Positions 17,764 to 26,448 of a stretch of 64,000 nucleotides of DNA are shown one piece after another. Position numbers and translations under genes: made by a program. This DNA is from Labedella phragmitis. Its GTDB lineage: Bacteria > Actinomycetota > Actinomycetes > Actinomycetales > Microbacteriaceae. The DNA lies in assembly GCF_004078635.1 (NCBI RefSeq), contig NZ_RZNB01000005.1, positions 186,001 through 250,000 of the forward strand, in the 5' to 3' direction. A model generated the notes under the pieces. That model was not told where the DNA came from. It ran no database searches and saw only the letters and a list, made by a program, of their open reading frames with translations. How positions within the stretch are numbered: the first letter of the stretch is position 1; every line of letters begins with the position of its first letter.

Positions 17764-18888
17764 GTGGCTCTCGCTCCGCTTCCGGACTATCCCTGGGACG
17801 CGATGGCTCCCTTCGCGGAGTCCGCTGCACGCCATCCCGGCGGGATCGTTGATCTGTCGATCGGGTCGCCCGTCGATGCGACCCCGGAGATCGTCCGTCG
17901 AGCTCTCGCGGAAGCGACCGACGCCCACTCCTATCCCGCGACGATCGGGACGATCGACGTCCGCACGGCCGTCGTCGAGTGGTTCGCGCGTCGCCGGAAC
18001 GTCCCGGGACTGATGACGGACCAGGTCATCCCCACCATCGGTTCGAAGGAATTCGTCGCCTTCCTGGCCTACATGCTCGGCCTCGGCGACGGCGACGTCG
18101 TCGTGCACCCGGTGAACGCCTACCCGACCTACGCGGTCGGCGCCGCGATGAGCGGGGCGACGGCCGTGGCGAGCGACGATCCCGCCGAGTGGCCGGAGAA
18201 CACCCGGCTCGTCTGGCTCAACTCTCCGGGCAACCCCGACGGCCGGGTCCTCGACGTCGAGCAGTTGCGTGTGCGCGTCGCCCGCGCCCGCGAACTCGGA
18301 GCGATCATCGTCGGAGACGAGTGCTACGCCGAGCTGGGCTGGGACGGGCGCTGGGCGTCCGAACGCGTTCCGTCGATCCTCGACGACCGCGTCACGGGCG
18401 GCGACTCCCGGGGCGTGCTCGCGATCTACTCGCTCAGCAAGCAGAGCAACATGGCCGGATACCGCGCGGCCTTCGCCGCGGGATGCCGTGAGACGATCGC
18501 GCGACTCACGACCGTGCGCAAGCACGCCGGTCTCATGGTGCCGGCGCCGCTCCAGCACGCCATGGCCGTGGCGCTGCGCGACGACGGCCACGTCGCCGCG
18601 CAGCGCGAGCTGTACCGCCGTCGACGCACCGTGCTTCGCGACGCCCTCGGTGCCGCCGGCTTCCGCATCGACGGGAGCGAGGCAGGTCTGTACCTCTGGG
18701 CGACCGAGGGTCTCGACGCGTGGCGGACGATCGCGCGGCTCGCGGACGTCGGCATCCTCGCGGGCCCCGGCCCGTTCTACGGAGGGTCCTCGGCGGAACA
18801 CGTCCGGCTGTCGCTCACGGCGACGGACGAGCGCATCGACGCCGCGATCGACCGATTGCGGGCGCTCCGAGACACGGCCGCGGGTTAG
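17764..18888 (+). CDS. dapC: Succinyldiaminopimelate aminotransferase DapC
   Basis: Class I/II PLP aminotransferase of 374 residues, expected to make N-succinyl-LL-2,6-diaminopimelate from the keto acid made by DapD. The PLP lysine is Lys226 in YSLSKQSNMAGYR, and substrate/cofactor motifs include LNSPGNPDGR and GDECYAE. The GTG at 17764 starts VALAPLPDYPWD; the frame opens earlier only inside the ferredoxin gene. Position next to the ferredoxin and within 7 kb of dapD and dapE supports DapC. A second, distinct DapC-like enzyme lies at 59134-60333, so which one carries the step is unproven. Confidence 0.88.
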   Translation: MALAPLPDYPWDAMAPFAESAARHPGGIVDLSIGSPVDATPEIVRRALAEATDAHSYPATIGTIDVRTAVVEWFARRRNVPGLMTDQVIPTIGSKEFVAFLAYMLGLGDGDVVVHPVNAYPTYAVGAAMSGATAVASDDPAEWPENTRLVWLNSPGNPDGRVLDVEQLRVRVARARELGAIIVGDECYAELGWDGRWASERVPSILDDRVTGGDSRGVLAIYSLSKQSNMAGYRAAFAAGCRETIARLTTVRKHAGLMVPAPLQHAMAVALRDDGHVAAQRELYRRRRTVLRDALGAAGFRIDGSEAGLYLWATEGLDAWRTIARLADVGILAGPGPFYGGSSAEHVRLSLTATDERIDAAIDRLRALRDTAAG

Positions 18889-18970
18889 TGGTTTCCTCAC
18901 GCGATGACGAGCGAGCATTGGCGGGTGCAACAGTAGGTGCCGACGCCGATTAGGCTGTAGTCGTCAGTGA

Positions 18971-18991
18971 CGCCGGTGGGAACCACCGGCG
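18971..18991 (+). promoter_or_regulatory. Hairpin in the gltA leader
   Basis: A perfect 9-bp stem (18971-18979 with 18983-18991) and a GAA loop; TGA/TCA flanks extend it by three pairs past one bulged G. It lies between a TAGGCT -10-like box (18951-18956) and the gltA ribosome site (AGGGAGG), so it would form near the 5' end of the mRNA. The role is unknown; stability or translation control is possible. Confidence 0.4.
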
Positions 18992-19028
18992 GTCACGCTC
19001 GAATGGGACATCCAGCCAGGGAGGCACT

Positions 19029-20336
19029 GTGGGCGACGTCGGTCACGATTCAACGAAGGAAACCGAGACGGCGACCCTGTCGTTCCCCGGAGGGAGTGCC
19101 GAGTTCCCCGTCCTGCCTTCCGTCGACGGGGCGTCGAGCATCGACATCTCGGCCTTCACGAAGAAGACCGGGTACACGACCCTCGACTACGGTTTCGTCA
19201 ACACGGCGGCCACGAAGTCGACGATCACGTACATCGACGGCGATGCCGGAATCCTCCGCTACCGCGGCTACCCCATCGAGCAGCTCGCGGGATCGTCGAG
19301 CTACCTCGAAGTCGCCTGGTTGCTCATCTACGGCGAACTGCCGACGGCGGATCAGCTCGGCGAGTTCGACGAGCGCATCCGCCGACACACGCTCCTGCAT
19401 GAGGATCTGAAGCGGTTCTTCTCGGCGTTGCCGCACACCGCCCACCCGATGGCCGTGATCTCGAGCGCCCTCTCCGCGCTGTCGACGTACTACGAGAACT
19501 CGGACGACCCGAAGGACCCCGAGCAGGTCGAGCTCACGACGATCCGCCTCCTCGCGAAGCTGCCGGTCATCGCCGCCTACGCCCACAAGAAGTCGCTCGG
19601 ACAGGCGTTCCTGTACCCGGACAACTCGCTGAGCTTCGTCGACAACTACCTCAAACTCAACTTCGGCAACCTCGCGGAGCCCTACGAGATCGACCCGGTG
19701 CTCTCGGGCGCCCTCGAGCGACTCCTGATCCTCCACGCGGACCACGAGCAGAACGCGTCGACGTCGACCGTCCGGCTCGTCGGTTCGACGGGTGCGAACC
19801 TCTACGCCTCGATCTCCGCCGGCATCAATGCGCTCTCGGGCCCGTTGCACGGCGGGGCCAACGAGGCGGTGCTCGACATGCTCGGCAAGATCCGGGACAG
19901 CGGCGAGGGCGTCGCGCGTTTCGTCGAGCGCGTCAAGAACAAGGAAGACGGCGTCAAGCTCATGGGCTTCGGACACCGCGTCTACAAGAACTACGACCCG
20001 CGCGCGAAGATCGTCAAGGAGAGCGCGGACTCGGTCCTCGAGCACCTCGGCGTGCAGGATCCGCTCCTCGACCTCGCGAAGGAACTCGAGCAGATCGCGC
20101 TCGAGGACGACTACTTCAAGGAGCGTCGTCTCTACCCGAACGTCGACTTCTACACGGGAGTCATCTACAAGGCGATGGGCTTCCCCACGCGGATGTTCAC
20201 GGTGCTGTTCGCGATCGGCCGGCTGCCCGGCTGGATCGCCCACTGGCGTGAGATGAACCTCGACCCGCAGTCGAAGATCGGTCGCCCGCAGCAGCTCTAC
20301 GTCGGCCCCGCCGAGAGGGAGTTCCCGCAGCGCTGA
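19029..20336 (+). CDS. gltA: Citrate synthase (type II, hexameric class)
   Basis: Condenses oxaloacetate and acetyl-CoA to citrate, the entry step of the TCA cycle. It has 435 residues, the usual length. The N-terminal domain of the GltA class is present (TTLDYGFVNTAATKSTITY). Catalytic motifs: HADHEQNAST with the first active-site histidine, GFGHRVYKNYDPRA with the second, and PNVDFYTG with the aspartate. The GTG at 19029 follows AGGGAGG and a hairpin-containing leader. It is monocistronic, convergent with the acylase gene. Confidence 0.97.
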   Translation: MGDVGHDSTKETETATLSFPGGSAEFPVLPSVDGASSIDISAFTKKTGYTTLDYGFVNTAATKSTITYIDGDAGILRYRGYPIEQLAGSSSYLEVAWLLIYGELPTADQLGEFDERIRRHTLLHEDLKRFFSALPHTAHPMAVISSALSALSTYYENSDDPKDPEQVELTTIRLLAKLPVIAAYAHKKSLGQAFLYPDNSLSFVDNYLKLNFGNLAEPYEIDPVLSGALERLLILHADHEQNASTSTVRLVGSTGANLYASISAGINALSGPLHGGANEAVLDMLGKIRDSGEGVARFVERVKNKEDGVKLMGFGHRVYKNYDPRAKIVKESADSVLEHLGVQDPLLDLAKELEQIALEDDYFKERRLYPNVDFYTGVIYKAMGFPTRMFTVLFAIGRLPGWIAHWREMNLDPQSKIGRPQQLYVGPAEREFPQR

Positions 20337-20366
20337 CGACTCCGACTGTCCGGGTGGTCAACGGCC

Positions 20367-20399
20367 CTCCCCGAGCGCACCGTTCGTCGTGGCGGGGAG
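20367..20399. terminator. Weak hairpin between gltA and the acylase gene
   Basis: A 7-bp GC stem (20367-20373 with 20393-20399) with a long loop in the 102-base gap between two convergent stops. The position suits a terminator, but the structure is modest. Confidence 0.3.
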
Positions 20400-20438
20400 T
20401 GCTGTCGGTCGGCCCGTGCTCACGCGTCGGTCGGGCGC

Positions 20439-23021
20439 TCAGCCGCCGCCCGGCGTCAACCGGAGCAGGTCGACGGCCGCGTCCTCGGTCGCCCCACGCG
20501 TGAACGGCCAGCGTCGCGTCTCGTTCGCCGCCCACGCGTCGGTCTGGTCCGTGTAATGCGGATGGAAGGCATGGCCGGAGCTGCCCGCGAGAACGATCCA
20601 CGTCGACGCGTCGACGTCCGCGAGATCGACGACTTGGCGCATCGACGGTGCCCAATCGACGGCGTAGCCGTCTGGCAGGTCCCAGCCGATGGCGTTCACG
20701 ACGCTCGACCCGCCGGACGTCCGCCACGGTCCGCGGTTGAAGAGCGCCTCGATGGGAGCGATGCCCGACGTCCCGAAGCTCGCGTTGCGGAGCTCGAGCT
20801 CGTGCAGGTCGCCCCAGCTCCATCGTGACGGATCGTCACCGAGCAGCCGCGCCGACTCCGCCCACGCCAGCTGGACGTTCCGGGAGAGGGTCGCGTCGAT
20901 CCCGTCGACCTCCGCGGCGTCGTCACGCCACCAAGACGACGTCGGCTGATCGAGCAGACGATCCACGACGAGGAACCAGCGTGACCCTCCCGCGGGTGGC
21001 AGGTCGTCCGGCAGATGCGGTCGGAAGGTCTCGTCGAGCAGGGTCTTCCAGAAGACGTTGAAGAACGCCGCGGCCGCCGCGTCCCGGTCGTCGTGGACGC
21101 CCCAGTCGCGGAGGAGGGTCTGCGCCTCGACGACAGCGCCGTCACCCTCGAGGTCGAGCAGCAGCGGGACGAGGCGCTCAGCGATCGCGTTGTGGTCGTC
21201 CGCCTGGATCGCCGACATGTCGTCGGTCGTGATGGGTTCCTCTCGGTCGACGAGGCCACGGACGGCCCGCTCGATGCGGTCGGCGCGATAACCGGCGTCC
21301 CAATCGGAGGTGAGGAACGGGCCGTCGCCGTTCGGCGTCACGGCGTTGTTCGCGGTGACGATGTAGCCGTTCGGCGGGTTGTAGACGCTCGGCAGGTCCG
21401 CGAAGGGGACCGTGCCGACCCACCCGGTCGCACTCGACCACCCGGGTTGCGGGCGTGTGCCGTCACCTCCGCTCCGGACCGGGATGATGCCGGGCGCCTG
21501 GTAGCCGATGTTCCCGTCGACGTCGGCGTACACGAGGTTCTGAGAAGGCACCTCGAACCGTTCGGCCGCGGCTCGGAACGCGTCCCAGTCCCGCGCGGCG
21601 TTCATGGCGAAGATCGCGGTGGGGGTTCGTCCCGGCGACAACGCCGTCCACTGCAGCGAGATCGCGTAGTCGCCCTCCGACTGGCCGGAGACGGCGGGGT
21701 AGTCTGCCGCGATCGAGCCGATCTGCTCGGAGACGTCGGAGATCACGGGACCCCGTCCCGTCGATCGGATGCGGACCTCGACGTCGTCCCCACCGGCGAC
21801 GTGAATGCGCTCCGACCGCACCTCCATCGGCCTCATCGCGCCGTCGAGCTCGAACTCGTCTCCCGAGAGGCGCTCGACGAAGAGATCGGCGACGTCGGGG
21901 CCGAGGTTCGTGAACCCCCATGCGACGCGGTCGTTGTGGCCGATGACGACGCCGGGGAGCCCGGAGAACGTGAATCCGGCGACGTCGAACGGGCACGCTT
22001 CGCTCACGGTCGAGCAGCGGAGCCCCATCTGGTACCAGATCGAGGGAAGCGACGGGCCGAGGTGCGGGTCGTTGGCGAGCAGCGGGCTCCCGCTCTCCGT
22101 GTGCTCGCCCGACACGACCCACGCATTGGACCCGATGTCCGTCCCCGCCTTCCCGAGCAGCTCGGGGACGGAGTGGAGGGCGGCGCGGACGTCCTCGAGG
22201 GCTGCGCTCGCCTCGACGGCCGTGTCGGTGTCGGTCTCGGCGGCCGTGTCGGTGTCTCCCGCCGTCTCCGCCGATGGGTGTACGGGCTCCGAGCCCTGCG
22301 GCGCACCGCCCGTGATCGTCGGGTGGTCGTCGTACGGGTAACCGGGGTAGAGGTCCGTGACCTGCTCGGGAGGGAGTTCGGCGGAGAGGAGTGCGCGCTC
22401 GATCTCGTCCTCGAGGTTCGACCGGAGGTCCCACGCCATGGCCTTGAGCCACGCGACGCTGTCCGCGGGCGTCCACGGCTCGGGGGAGTAGCCCGGGTTC
22501 TGCAGCCCGAGCACGGCGTACTCGAGGGAGAGATCCGCCCCCGATCGCGACGAGAGGTAGGCGTTCACACCGCTCGCGTAGGCGTCGTAATAGGAGCGCG
22601 AGACGTCGTCGAGCGCCTCGACCTCCTGTTCGGCGACCATGCGCCACCCGAGCGTGCGCACGAAGGCATCCGTTCCCACCTGGCTCTCTCCGAAGAGCTC
22701 CGCGAGGCGTCCGGCGGTCACGTGTCGCCGGAAGTCCATCTCCCAGAACCGGTCCTGCGCGTGGACGAAGCCCTGAGCGGCGAAGAGGTCGAGCGCGGAA
22801 CCGGCTTCCAGCTGAGGGATTCCGGCGTCGTCGCGCGTGACCGTGACCGGCCCGTCCAGCACGTCGAGCCGGATCTCGCCATCGGTCTGCGGGAACGATC
22901 GCTGCACGGTCCAGAGCCCGAGACCGCCGAGCACCACGGCGAGTACGGCCACGACGGCGACCACGCGGACGACGAACGTCCATGCCGGATGGCGACGCGT
23001 GTCGTAATCGGCTCGTCGCAT
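20439..23021 (-). CDS. Penicillin-acylase-family N-terminal-nucleophile hydrolase
   Basis: A large amidase of 860 residues. After an N-terminal membrane anchor/signal (VVRVVAVVAVLAVVLGGLG), the alpha region (PVTVTRDDAGIPQL, FVHAQDRFWEMDF) leads to the autoprocessing site: GSNAWVVSGEHTESG, with nucleophile Ser298 that becomes the beta-chain N-terminus. LLANDPHLG follows, as in penicillin and acyl-homoserine-lactone acylases. The substrate cannot be told from sequence; the product probably acts outside the membrane. The spacer before the catalytic serine is rich in Thr/Asp/Glu (TAGDTDTAAETDTDTAVEA). The ATG at 23021 with GAGGGAG six bases upstream is preferred to the GTG at 23027. The gene lies 39 bases from dapD on the same strand. 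Confidence 0.9.
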   Translation of the reverse strand: MRRADYDTRRHPAWTFVVRVVAVVAVLAVVLGGLGLWTVQRSFPQTDGEIRLDVLDGPVTVTRDDAGIPQLEAGSALDLFAAQGFVHAQDRFWEMDFRRHVTAGRLAELFGESQVGTDAFVRTLGWRMVAEQEVEALDDVSRSYYDAYASGVNAYLSSRSGADLSLEYAVLGLQNPGYSPEPWTPADSVAWLKAMAWDLRSNLEDEIERALLSAELPPEQVTDLYPGYPYDDHPTITGGAPQGSEPVHPSAETAGDTDTAAETDTDTAVEASAALEDVRAALHSVPELLGKAGTDIGSNAWVVSGEHTESGSPLLANDPHLGPSLPSIWYQMGLRCSTVSEACPFDVAGFTFSGLPGVVIGHNDRVAWGFTNLGPDVADLFVERLSGDEFELDGAMRPMEVRSERIHVAGGDDVEVRIRSTGRGPVISDVSEQIGSIAADYPAVSGQSEGDYAISLQWTALSPGRTPTAIFAMNAARDWDAFRAAAERFEVPSQNLVYADVDGNIGYQAPGIIPVRSGGDGTRPQPGWSSATGWVGTVPFADLPSVYNPPNGYIVTANNAVTPNGDGPFLTSDWDAGYRADRIERAVRGLVDREEPITTDDMSAIQADDHNAIAERLVPLLLDLEGDGAVVEAQTLLRDWGVHDDRDAAAAAFFNVFWKTLLDETFRPHLPDDLPPAGGSRWFLVVDRLLDQPTSSWWRDDAAEVDGIDATLSRNVQLAWAESARLLGDDPSRWSWGDLHELELRNASFGTSGIAPIEALFNRGPWRTSGGSSVVNAIGWDLPDGYAVDWAPSMRQVVDLADVDASTWIVLAGSSGHAFHPHYTDQTDAWAANETRRWPFTRGATEDAAVDLLRLTPGGG

Positions 23022-23060
23022 GCGCACTCCCTCGTGTCGCCGCCGGCTCGACCGGAGTGC

Positions 23061-24041
23061 CTAGGCGTGCAGAGCGGTGTTCAGGACGATACCGGTCCCG
23101 GAACGGCGAAGCACCTCGACGGCGCCCGTCGTCGAGTTCCTCCGGAAGAGCAGACCGGGGACGCCGCTCAGCTCGGCGGCCTTCACCACGGGGCGATCAT
23201 CGGTCCCGGGCTCGATGACCGTGACCTTCGTGCCCGTCGTGACGTAGAGACCCGCCTCGACGACCGAGTCGTCCCCGATCGAGATCCCGATCCCGGAATT
23301 CGCGCCGAGGAGAGCGCGCTGACCGATCGAGACGCGGTGCGAGCCGCCCCCCGAGAGCGTCCCCATGATCGAAGCACCGCCGCCGATGTCGCTGCCGTCG
23401 CCCACGACGACGCCTTGCGAGATCCGACCCTCGACCATCGATGCGCCGAGCGTTCCGGCGTTGAAGTTGACGAAACCCTCGTGCATGACGGTCGTGCCCG
23501 GCGCGAGGTGCGCGCCGAGGCGCACGCGCGAGGAGTCCGCGATCCGCACACGCTCGGGCGTCACGTAGTCGAGCAACCGGGGGAACTTGTCGATGCCGGT
23601 CGCCTGGATCCCCGCGCGCTGGAGGTGCGGGCGTAGAGCATCGTAGTCGGCGGGCAGTACGGGGCCGGCCGTCGTCCACACGACGATCGGCAGGTGCCCG
23701 AATATCCCGTCGAGGTTGATCGAGTTCGGGGGAGTGAGCACGTGGGACAGCAGATGGAGCCGGAGGTACGCATCCGGCGTGCTCGCAGGAGCGGCGTCGA
23801 GGTCGATCTCGACCGTCACGACGTCGACGGTGACGCGACGTCGGTCGTCGGCAGAGGCGAGCGCCTCGAGCTCGGCCGGTGCGATCCACTTGTCCCGACC
23901 GGCGGGAAGGCGACCGAGCCGCGGCTCCGGAAACCAGGTGTCGAGGACGGTGCCGTCCGAGGCGGTCGTGGCGAGGCCGTCACCCCACGCGAAGCGGGGT
24001 GCGGCGGCATCGACGGTCGGGGCGGAGGGAGTCGCGGTCAT
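23061..24041 (-). CDS. dapD: 2,3,4,5-Tetrahydropyridine-2,6-dicarboxylate N-succinyltransferase, actinobacterial DapD
   Basis: Transfers succinyl from succinyl-CoA to tetrahydrodipicolinate in lysine/diaminopimelate synthesis. The 326-residue sequence is of the actinobacterial trimeric type: an N-terminal domain with [16 protein letters not shown], then a left-handed beta-helix of hexapeptide repeats ([58 protein letters not shown]). Upstream on its strand TAGCCT lies 7 bases before the ATG, and those 7 bases contain AGGAG. It is divergent from dapE across 86 bases, so the pair may be co-regulated from this region. Confidence 0.96.
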   Translation of the reverse strand: MTATPSAPTVDAAAPRFAWGDGLATTASDGTVLDTWFPEPRLGRLPAGRDKWIAPAELEALASADDRRRVTVDVVTVEIDLDAAPASTPDAYLRLHLLSHVLTPPNSINLDGIFGHLPIVVWTTAGPVLPADYDALRPHLQRAGIQATGIDKFPRLLDYVTPERVRIADSSRVRLGAHLAPGTTVMHEGFVNFNAGTLGASMVEGRISQGVVVGDGSDIGGGASIMGTLSGGGSHRVSIGQRALLGANSGIGISIGDDSVVEAGLYVTTGTKVTVIEPGTDDRPVVKAAELSGVPGLLFRRNSTTGAVEVLRRSGTGIVLNTALHA

Positions 24042-24127
24042 GACTCCTAGGCTAGTTGGCCGAGCGGTCGCTCGACGTCGTCAACAGGGCCGTCGGGCGT
24101 CTGCGCGCTCTCACTAGACTGGGCCCC
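24042..24127. promoter_or_regulatory. Divergent dapD/dapE promoter region
   Basis: Two -10-like boxes face outward: TAGCCT at 24054-24049 on the minus strand, 7 bases before the dapD ATG, and TAGACT at 24115-24120 on the plus strand, 7 bases before the dapE ATG. Both fit leaderless or nearly leaderless transcripts. Confidence 0.55.
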
Positions 24128-25228
24128 ATGGAGCCCCTAGCCCCCGCGTCGAGACCGACCCGCCTCGACCTGACGGCATCGCCCGTCGACCTCACCCGGG
24201 TCATTTGCGACATCGAGTCGGTCTCCGGCGACGAAGGCCATCTCGCCGACCTCATCGAACAGGCCCTCTCCGGCCTGGGTCACCTCGAGGTGATTCGCGA
24301 CGGAGACACCGTCGTCGCGCGCACGAACCTCGGCCGTGACCGCCGGGTGATCATCGCCGGCCACATCGACACCGTCCCGATCGTCGACAACGTGCCGTCG
24401 CAACGGGAGACGATCGACGGGGCCGAGTACATCTGGGGTCGCGGAACCGTCGACATGAAGGCCGGTGTCGCGGTCCAGCTCCACCTCGCAGCCACCCTTC
24501 CCGACCCCGCGGTCGATATCACGTGGATGTGGTACGACCACGAAGAGGTCTCGGCGGAGCTCAACGGACTCGGACGCCTCGCCCGCAATCGGTCGGACCT
24601 GTTCGCGGGCGACTTCGCGATCCTCGGTGAGCCGTCGAACTCGCGCATCGAGGGCGGGTGCAACGGCAATCTCCGCATCGAGGTGCGGGCGTTCGGTCTG
24701 CGCTCCCACTCCGCGCGCAGCTGGGTGGGAGACAACGCCATCCACAAGATCGTCCCCGTTCTCGACACCCTCGCGGCGTACGAGCCGCGTCAGGTGGAGG
24801 TCGACGGCCTCGTGTACCGAGAGGGACTCAACGCCGTCGGCTTCTCCGGTGGCATCGCGGGGAACGTCATCCCCGACGAGGCGATGGTCCACATCAACTA
24901 TCGGTTCGCCCCCAGCCGCTCGGTCGATGAGGCCATCGCCCACATGCACGAACTCTTCGGCGACTACGACATCCGCGTGGTCGACCAGGCCGAGGGGGCT
25001 CGCCCGGGACTCGAGGCGGCGATCGCGCAGCAGTTCGTCGCCGCCGTCGGTTCGGAACCGGCGCCGAAATACGGCTGGACGGACGTCGCGCGGTTCTCGG
25101 CGATGGGGGTGCCGGCGGTCAACTACGGACCGGGCGATCCGCTCAAGGCGCACGCAGACGATGAGCGCTGCTCCGTCGATCAGATCATCGAGTGCGAGCG
25201 CGGCCTGCGTTCATGGCTCTCCACATGA
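24128..25228 (+). CDS. dapE: Succinyl-diaminopimelate desuccinylase
   Basis: M20-family dinuclear zinc hydrolase of 366 residues that removes succinate from N-succinyl-LL-diaminopimelate. Metal and catalytic motifs: AGHIDTVP (His, Asp), GRGTVDMKAG, WYDHEEVSAELNG (catalytic Glu and metal Glu), LGEPSNS and the C-terminal KAHADDE histidine. The ATG at 24128 fits the upstream TAGACT box; the frame extends 72 bases earlier without homology. Its stop overlaps the next gene start (ATGA), so the glycosyltransferase pair may be translationally coupled to it. Confidence 0.95.
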   Translation: MEPLAPASRPTRLDLTASPVDLTRVICDIESVSGDEGHLADLIEQALSGLGHLEVIRDGDTVVARTNLGRDRRVIIAGHIDTVPIVDNVPSQRETIDGAEYIWGRGTVDMKAGVAVQLHLAATLPDPAVDITWMWYDHEEVSAELNGLGRLARNRSDLFAGDFAILGEPSNSRIEGGCNGNLRIEVRAFGLRSHSARSWVGDNAIHKIVPVLDTLAAYEPRQVEVDGLVYREGLNAVGFSGGIAGNVIPDEAMVHINYRFAPSRSVDEAIAHMHELFGDYDIRVVDQAEGARPGLEAAIAQQFVAAVGSEPAPKYGWTDVARFSAMGVPAVNYGPGDPLKAHADDERCSVDQIIECERGLRSWLST

Positions 25229-26448
25229 GCGCGACGAGCGCTGCGGCGGCGACGCCGGTCGCCGAGGTCCGCGGGGATCGATTCGGTCGGCTTCCCTGGT
25301 GGGTCGTCGTGCTCGGGCTGTTCGCCGTCGCTCGCGTCATCACGACGGGCATGCTTCTCTACCTGGCGTCGATCCAGAAGGCGATCCGGTGGGCGCCGGC
25401 GTCGCCCGACCTGCTGACCTTCTCGGGACGGTGGTGGGACGGCGGCTGGTACCGCGTCATCTCGGAGACCGGCTATCCGACCGTCGTCGAGCCCGAGGCG
25501 AACGGCCACATCGGCCAGAACGAATGGGCGTTCATGCCCGTCTACCCGGGCGTCGTCCGCGGGCTCATGACCGTGACAGGACTCGATTGGGCGGCTGCAT
25601 CCGTCCTCGTGTCGCTCGTCGCGGGGTTCGGCGCAGCCCTCGTGGTCTACCTCCTCTTCCGAGAGCGCCTCGACAAGGGAACCTCGTTGTTCGCCGTCGT
25701 CCTCTTCTCGATCTCGCCCCTCGCGGCGATGTTCCAGGTGGCGTACGCGGAGTCGCTGCACGTTCTGCTGCTCGCGACGGCGCTCCTGCTCGTGCTGCGT
25801 CGGCGGTACCTGGTCCTCATCCCGATCATCATCGTCATGGGCTTCACCCGCCCGAGCGGTCTCGCGTTCGCGCTCTTCCTCGGTCTTCACATCCTGTTGC
25901 GTCTGTACCGCCGGAAGGCCGATCCCTTCTCGCCCCAGGAATTCCTGTCGGCCGGCGTCGCGACGTTCGTGAGTCTGTGCGTCGGATTCGCCTGGCTCGT
26001 CATCGCGGGGATCGCGACGGGCGACATGGCCCACTACACCGACACCGAACTCAGTTGGCGCGCCCCCTACATCGGCTACCAGCACCTCGTTCCCTTCACG
26101 CCGTGGTTCCAATCACTGAATTACCGCATCGGCATGCCGTGGGGGTGGATGTTCGTGACCGTCATCATCGTCGGCTTCATCGTCACCATGTTCCTGCCGC
26201 AGGTGCGGAGACTGGGTGACGACATCCGGTTGTGGTCGTTGAGCTACGTGCTCTACCTCTTCGCCGTGTTCTTCCCGCAGTCGAGCACGTTCCGGCTGCT
26301 GCTCCCGCTCTTCCCGCTCGCCGGGGCCCTCGCCATCCCGCGCTCGCGCGTCTACCGCGTCGCGGTCGTCGTCGCGTCGCTCGTCGGCCAGTTCCTGTGG
26401 CTGTTCGTGCTCTGGCGCGTCTACGACGACTCACCGCTTCCGCCGTGA
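25225..26448 (+). CDS. PIG-V-like membrane mannosyltransferase, copy 1
   Basis: A 407-residue polytopic protein of about nine to ten helices, read as a GT-C type glycosyltransferase that would use a polyprenyl-linked donor. The pattern resembles the PIG-V family: WWDGGWYRVISETGYP (usual form WDGxWYxxIAxxGY), WAFMPVYPG and MFQVAYAESLHVLLL. PIG-V enzymes in eukaryotes mannosylate GPI; bacterial members are poorly characterised. The ATG at 25225 overlaps the dapE stop. It is a close paralogue of the next gene (FTRPSxLAFAL, DTELxWR, YIGYQHLVPFTPWFQ and FFPQSSTFRLL occur in both), evidently by tandem duplication. Confidence 0.78.
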   Translation: MSATSAAAATPVAEVRGDRFGRLPWWVVVLGLFAVARVITTGMLLYLASIQKAIRWAPASPDLLTFSGRWWDGGWYRVISETGYPTVVEPEANGHIGQNEWAFMPVYPGVVRGLMTVTGLDWAAASVLVSLVAGFGAALVVYLLFRERLDKGTSLFAVVLFSISPLAAMFQVAYAESLHVLLLATALLLVLRRRYLVLIPIIIVMGFTRPSGLAFALFLGLHILLRLYRRKADPFSPQEFLSAGVATFVSLCVGFAWLVIAGIATGDMAHYTDTELSWRAPYIGYQHLVPFTPWFQSLNYRIGMPWGWMFVTVIIVGFIVTMFLPQVRRLGDDIRLWSLSYVLYLFAVFFPQSSTFRLLLPLFPLAGALAIPRSRVYRVAVVVASLVGQFLWLFVLWRVYDDSPLPP

